A DNA stretch of 64,000 nucleotides from Euclidia mi. Taxonomy: Eukaryota > Arthropoda > Insecta > Lepidoptera > Erebidae. Below are positions 58,061-64,000 of the stretch, one piece after another. Numbering within the stretch: position 1 is the first letter of the stretch; every line of letters begins with the position of its first letter. The position numbers and the translations under genes were made by a program. Where the stretch lies: contig OX123183.2 in NCBI GenBank assembly GCA_944739405.2, positions 94,812,729 through 94,876,728 on the forward strand. Direction: 5' to 3'. The notes under the pieces were generated by a model. That model had not been told where the DNA came from. It did not search any database and was given only the letters and a program-made list of their open reading frames with translations.

Positions 58061-58228
58061 TTCCTCTTGGTTTATAAATAATACGATGGCGCCATTGTAG
58101 ATTATTATTTACTCACTTCGTGGCATATCAGCTGCTGTCACAGGATGCACGAGGAATGCTGGCGTATGCCAAATAAAGGACTTTATATAATTTTATATAA
58201 ACGTAGCAGACTGCGACTGCGTATTAAA

Positions 58229-60884
58229 TTTATTAGCAGTAGCGGCTTTAGGGGGGGGGAGGGGGGGCGACCGGGGCGGTCGCCCGGGGCGCCAAGATCC
58301 AGACACATTAAGAAAAATGTTAAACATTCTACCTTTAATACTACAACAAGCACGAGGCTGATCATGGAAATTAATAGAACTAAGCAATTAATCTCTTTGG
58401 CAAACAGGTATATTTTCAAATGAATTAAAAGTAGCAGACAATTTTTTATTGTAGTTATAAATATAGGTTCATAACCATTGGTCGGCAAGGCTTAGAATAG
58501 ATCGCTGTATTTCCTCCAGTGGGTGAATGCATGGGGCAATTAAAGAATTTTCGGCGGGGAATGTCCAACAGCGTTCCCATATACAGGTACTGATCAGTTT
58601 GCTACGGTTGCCAATATCTAGAATGGTGACAATGGGCCAGCATGAAAAGTGGCCACAAAGTGCAGTTCCTAGTCCATAGCCGCTCTATTATTCCAGCTCA
58701 CGGCAGTAGCCTTGGTTATGCTAGTGTAGGAGGTGTTAAGAATTCTCAGGCTATGGTTTGAGCCTGCCAACGTACAATTAACGCAGTTGATGGCTGGACG
58801 AGAGCTTATAAAATTTAAGGTACCTATTTGGATATGATATGATTACATACTCTGGGTTTATCAGAAGTCTTAAAGAGGAGGAAGACACCATAACCCTTGT
58901 ATATACCTTTTCTATATACCTTTTCTACTTCAGGCAAGAAAGCCAACTTTCTTAGATTGACGTAGGTTTTCTCATCAATTGAGCCTCTGCGACAACGTGA
59001 CTGAGATCAGCAGCATCTGGACTCGAGTAGCGTACCTTGAATTGAAACCAATCGAGAGATATTTTCTAAGGCTTGCTGTGCAGGTTATTATACCGAAGTA
59101 GAGTAGCACAGATGAAAATAAAGGCCGTATACGACAGTATATCGAAGGTTTCCTGAATGGTATAAGATAAGAGACTCACTTTACTGTTGTCATGGGAACT
59201 TCTATACCAGAGTGGGGCAAGAGCGTGGGGAATCATATTTGGGACTGCATAATTATGGGCGCCGTAAAAACCACAGCGGGGCAAATGCTATGTAACTTAA
59301 AACAGTACATCATTTGCATGAAGAGCAACTTTCTGTCAGAAAAATCCTTAGTGGATGTAGGATTTGAAAGTGCCCCGACGGCAACAAGAATCAGGAGATG
59401 AGACAATCTTCTTAGTGTTGATTCGCGTTACTGTCGGCGCATCATGACTGATGACGAGCAGATATTTAAGGGTGTCTCGTTGACTTGTACGAGGCGCCCT
59501 AAATAAAAAACTTGGAGTTTGAGTGGAGCCATATTATGTAGTCTACTCTTCATCCTACTATGCCCGAAGCGGGATACGTTGCCTCCAACTGGAATCGGAA
59601 ATTAGATTTGCTGCACTAGAAATCCCGCCAAAGATATGTAGATCTGAACTTGACGTAGCTCTACGTCAACAGTACTGTTGGGATATCTTAACTTTCAAAT
59701 TATACTTTTGAACTGATGTCACTTCGACGGGAAGCACCAGAGGAAGCCTTGTGAAACCCTCAATCACTCCATAAAAAGATCTGGAGCTGGGCGAAGCTGG
59801 ACCACCCGTCTCATATAGGATAGGTGATTGAGCAAAGTCCGGGTTCGAAAGTCTTCGCGAAATTACTGGGGAAGAGTCACCTGACAAAGCCACCAGAACC
59901 AGACTATCTCAAATAGCGATACCATAATAGCAGTCCCAGAGACACTTGTTGATAATTAAAACTTCTGCGAATACCTGTATGCCTCGCATGCACCAACGCC
60001 TACACCAGACAGACCTGCGACCCTAGAGCCCGCTTTCTTGCCTTTTAAAATAAAATTTTCCGTACGTAGATGTCGACGAAATTAGTCTCTCCTCATCAGG
60101 CAGATTAGTAAAGACTCCCGGGGAAGACGGGGTAGCCGTCTTGTCTGGCCTATATAGACAACGCGAAGCCTTGATTTCATGAAACCTGGGCTCTTGAGTC
60201 TGCAACTTTGCCAAGTGGATGTAGAGGTGTTGAGAGGTCGCTGTCAAGTGGCGACGATGACTGTTCAAAATCTTAACCACTGAATCAGACGTACCCGTTT
60301 TCTTCGAGGTGTAAGACGAGCTTGGGTGGTTTTCATGATGTTACATTTACCTAATGAATTAAGCACCTCCATTTTCTACTACTTTTAATATTATTTAAGC
60401 GTGTGTTTTAGTTTTCAACTATCATTTGTTTAATTGTTGTGTTTTTTTTATTTATTATGCCATCCCGACTATTTAAAGTCACTTTTAACGACTTTGACAA
60501 GTACTTTTACCAATGTAATATAATTAAATCAAGTATGAATCGGACTCGGCCATGAAGGGTTCCCGTCCACTTAACATAGCTTTAAAGTAACCAAATACCA
60601 CTATCACTTTTTCGGAACCAAAAATAACTTGTTATAGCATAGTGTTCTTCTTGTTCTTTCTGCGATATATAAGTCTTACTACATCTTGTTCAAAAAAAAG
60701 GTTAAGGTCGTTTAAAGGTTTCATTACGATCTATAGCATAATTAAATATTTTCTCGAATTTCACTCTTTTATTTCAAAAGTTAGAGAGGTTGAAGGGGAG
60801 GGGGGAATAAAACTGGGCAAGGGGGCGCCAAATGAGTGACTCGCCCGGGGCGCCTGGATGGCTGAGGCCGGCCCTGTTTATTAG
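58229..60884. mobile_element. hAT-like element, 2640 bp, perfect 8-bp TSD
   Basis: The element (58237-60876) begins CAGTAGCGGCTTTAG and ends, as reverse complement, CAGGGCCGGCCTCAG. Both ends run into GC-rich stretches with GGTCGCCCGGGGCGCC on the left and CTCGCCCGGGGCGCC on the right. TTTATTAG is duplicated exactly at 58229-58236 and 60877-60884. CAG ends and an 8-bp duplication are diagnostic of the hAT superfamily. No BED finger or hAT dimerisation domain is recognisable inside; coding frames are short. Confidence 0.85.
59666..60300 (-). other. Protein-like broken frames inside the hAT element
   Basis: Minus-strand frames at 60280-60023 (VKILNSHRRHLTATSQHLYI, HLAKLQTQEPRFHEIKASRC, RLISSTSTYGKFYFKRQESG) and 59893-59690 (LSNPDFAQSPILYETGGPAS, GVIEGFTRLPLVLPVEVTSV) have the composition of real protein rather than random translation. 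They do not resemble a hAT transposase to me. They could be captured host or foreign sequence, or a nested element. Confidence 0.3.
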
Positions 60885-63415
60885 AAGAGTCATTTTAAAT
60901 ATTTAAGTCTAGAGTTTGTGATGAAAATGTTAGGGTATGGCCATGTTTTAAATTTGCCAATTCATTATGCCTTACATGTTAGCTGTTGCAGCCTTTTATA
61001 CATTAAGCATACTATATTTTTCTGTAGCTAAAATAGCCTATTTCTTATCCTGGTTCATGATTAAATACTGGTAAAGAGCCTCAAGATAAAATTTAAAAAG
61101 AAAATATTATATTCAATACGCTTTTTGATCGCTCGTCGTGACGTCACCATAGCTAGATTTTTGACCTTACTTCTCTATGGCAAAGATAGCATAATGAATG
61201 TTAGGATATAGCCTACCGCACAGCATACAACAAAAATATTTATATATGTATTAATCCATTGTGGTATAGCACGCATCTCGCTCTTCCCAAATATAGTAAG
61301 CAAATAGCGAACACACATTATCACAATATTCCCTCAGAGAATACATTACACTGCTATAAACTCTTAGCTTATGTTCAGCAGTTGGCAATTTAGATGGATC
61401 TTATCTTGATCAGTGTTATTTCTATACGTAGAACCATTAACTTTGAATTTATTCCTTTAATGGTTCTTCCTTTATTCACTATAGGCACTTGGTTCTGATA
61501 CAAAAAGTGGTAGGGACTATCGAGACGAAAAATGAAGAGATATGTTATAAACAATGCTTTACAAATTTATCCAGAGTTGAATGTCATTATGTTCAAGTAT
61601 TTTCAAAGATTACCAGCAATATGAGTTTGAAATGATCAGGTTTCTTGTTAACCTTTCCAAATCGAGTTAATGATGCTTATATATGTTGGGGCATGTTCAC
61701 GTACGCAACGTCAAAACAACAACCTAACTTGAACCTACAAAGAATTGCCTTGTATCATTAAACTGCAATAAATAAACCACAACCATATAAACTAATGACC
61801 AAAAAACTTACGTAATATTTTAAGCCACTTTATTCAATTTGAACTTAAACATCCAGATTCAACATAAATCCTCGACCCAAACTATTAAATTAATTTTAAT
61901 CTTCACGTAAACGAGTACCAGTTGAGGGATTATATCGTGCCTACCACATAAATATTACATTACATATACATGTATATCCCACGTGTGAATTATTAGTAAA
62001 ACGTTTGTTTTATATGCAGACGTGGGTTTGTTAAGCCGGTTGATCTAAACAGTGTTCCCTCAAACCCATGTCATAATTTAAGCTTTATGTATTGTAAGAT
62101 ATTAGTTTCTATTCGCGACCCCACTGCCGTAACAAGTCGTTTGTACATAACTTGATACAAATTGAAAATTTCAAGTTTCTGTGCGGTAAAATGAGATTCA
62201 GCTTGACATATTATAAAATGTATTATTTATATCAAATACTCTCTAAGTGTTTCCGCAGTACACATATTTCCAAAACCACACTCAAGAACCCAGTGTGGTG
62301 AATTTGCAATTTATTGAAAACTAGAGAGATTTTAAATCAACTAAAGCTAGGTGCGCTTTCAAAAGATAGTAATATGGAATTTTGACGATGCACGGAAATA
62401 ACGTGAGTGCATCTAAATGTATGAAATTGCTCCACAACCTCCACTTTTGAGAACAATCGTGTATGAACAGAACCCGTATTTAAACAGCACAGTGGCTTAG
62501 CTCCCCTATTCAGAAACTATGCGCACATATTCATTCGAAAGCGAAGTATAAAACCAAAATTAATATAAAACATTGAACAAATAGCAGACATTATCTACTT
62601 AACGTTTTTAATTTTCCTGTATCATGAAATTCCGAGAATTCCTTTCAGCATTCTCGAAGACAAAGATAATTTCTCGTCGAATGTCTTCCTTCCTTTCATT
62701 AGATACATCTTCGCTGCGTTATAATCAGATGAAACACTTGCAGTGTTTTTAACTCCGCTGCCAACTAGTATAGATGTTAAACCTATTAACGTCAGCGCGC
62801 TGGGCTCTTGTTGCTTGAATATTACGTATTACCCAGCAACTGTGGACCGTGATTAAAACGACACATTTTATAAAATAAAATGTGATCCTTTTAGTTCGGA
62901 CATTTTCAGCTGTAAATACTGCCTACTTTAGTGCAGTCAGGGATCAGTATGAGCAAGATTTCAAGTTGTTTTAGTTTATAAGTGGGTAGTATTACAGAAA
63001 TAGTTTATAAGGGGGTACAGACTTTCATTACTTTTACTACAATGTCTTCAAATTATAGATAAATAGCGTCTCCTCAAAATTAGGCCGTATAAAATATTAC
63101 GTTACGCAATATTGCAACAATTTGACCAGAAACCGATAAAGTAGGTAACCAAAACGTAGTGTAGTTGCGCGAAATGTTAATCTAGATTTAATTAAATTGT
63201 AATTGAATACCAAAATAAACCATGATAAAATCCGTGAACTATAGCAATTTTATTGTATCCTTGGGAAAACATTAATGAAAATAAAATACGATAATAAGTT
63301 GGGGAAGAGTCCAATGGTAGAATACGACCCTACATATGTTTTAGAATATTCGCAGCGCAGACTTTGAAATACAACGGTATTCCATATAAGGGACTTATTC
63401 CATAATTGGTACCTT
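60885..63415. other. 2.5 kb without an assigned feature
   Basis: No open frame above background, no tail motifs and no inverted ends were seen. It may be single-copy host DNA. Confidence 0.45.
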
Positions 63416-63418
63416 TTA

Positions 63419-63643
63419 GGCCGCCCTGACATTGACGTGAGCGTCAACGCAGTGTCACCTCGGCGTAGACACCGCGTAGACGTCGCGTCTACGTCGCGTC
63501 AGCCGAGCGTTCTTTGAGAACGCTTTTGTCTTTTGAAGAACGCTCGGCTGACGCGATGTAGACGCAGCGTCTACGCGGCGTCGACGCCGCGGCGACGCCG
63601 AGGTGCCGCTGCGTTGACGCTGACGCCCAATGCGAGGGCAGCC
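63419..63643. mobile_element. PIF/Harbinger-like MITE, 225 bp, TTA TSD
   Basis: The left end GGCCGCCCTGACATTGACGT and the reverse complement of the right end GGCTGCCCTCGCATTGGGCG continue as matching arms (AGCGTCAACGCAG, CACCTCGGCGT). TTA lies at 63416-63418 and 63644-63646. At the centre CGCGTCAGCCGAGCGTTCTT pairs with AAGAACGCTCGGCTGACGCG around an 18-base loop, so nearly the whole element is one hairpin. It is GC-rich in an AT-rich setting and non-coding. Confidence 0.8.
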
Positions 63644-63646
63644 TTA

Positions 63647-64000
63647 CTCTACATAAGTAAATAGTGAGAAAAGGTATATTTTTTTAAACCCAAAATTTTT
63701 GCGAGTAGAAAAAGGTTAATACCTTTTCCGGAACTAATGATTGAAAACATTAAAAACAACTTGTTGGGTAAAAAAAACTGTGGGCTCTAGAGACCAAAGT
63801 ACGTAGTGGCATTGTTATTGTAATGAAAATAAATAACGGTGTATTTGTTCAGGACGGAAAGTAAGTGTACCAACGTTCGTGTTTGGGGAATAATAGTAAA
63901 TCCAATCATAACAAAAATATAGTTCTGGTGGTATTTCGCTGAATTGGTAGTGGGTATATAGCATGAAGAACCGATGGCCATTGGAGCTGTTCAATGTCAT
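63647..64000. other. AT-rich end of window, nothing recognised
   Basis: Overlapping minus-strand frames (63787-64000) have no family signal. Confidence 0.4.

Noticed and set aside
58183..58488. Minus-strand 101-residue frame with a Pro/Arg-rich end
   Set aside because: The Pro-rich part is the G-run of the hAT left terminal repeat read backwards.

Overview
This window looks like intergenic, transposon-packed DNA from a moth or butterfly (Lepidoptera). The inference rests on AT-rich sequence and on the repeat vocabulary: RTE-type LINE tails that end in a coding stretch plus (TGA)n, tRNA-derived SINEs, LINE/SINE tails ending in (ATGT)n, and Helitron ends with a GC hairpin followed by CTAG. I found no convincing host gene. 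Nearly everything that can be named is a mobile element or a relic of one.

Layout. 1-10 kb: a degenerate CR1-group LINE, apparently split by a BEL/Pao LTR-retrotransposon fragment and later insertions; an internally deleted Tc1/mariner-like transposon (6528-7650); a tRNA-SINE with a 10-bp target duplication (8257-8515). 10-18 kb: a deletion-derived piggyBac-like element between TTAA sites (10642-12378), a short Helitron-like element, and an 8-copy minisatellite. 18-26 kb: a dead minus-strand LINE copy lacking its reverse-transcriptase core (18667-21745), two MITEs with TAA/TTA target duplications, and an RTE-like LINE fragment (22860-23965). 27-36 kb: a pair of inverted repeat copies, one holding a Tc1/mariner-like TIR element (27555-28882) and the other bordered by a full-length LINE (31319-35649) with two intact reading frames. 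The paralogous repeat copy acts as an empty-site control for that insertion. 38.8-43.4 kb: a nearly intact second LINE whose ORF2 has one in-frame stop. 44-57 kb: Helitron fragments, SINEs, a long fold-back element (46251-46674) and much unassigned AT-rich DNA. 58-61 kb: a 2.64-kb hAT-like element with a perfect 8-bp target duplication and an interior I cannot identify. 63.4 kb: a third TTA-flanked MITE.

How the parts relate. The RTE-like LINE (22860-23965, 48431-48550) ends in the same tail as the SINEs at 8257-8515, 29779-29981 and 38050-38105, as expected if the SINEs borrow that LINE's machinery. The LINE at 31319-35649 encodes an ORF1 protein and an APE-endonuclease/reverse-transcriptase with all visible catalytic motifs, so it is the best candidate for a recently active element. 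Many small insertions can be delimited to the base by target-site duplications, so the insertion history can be read in several places.
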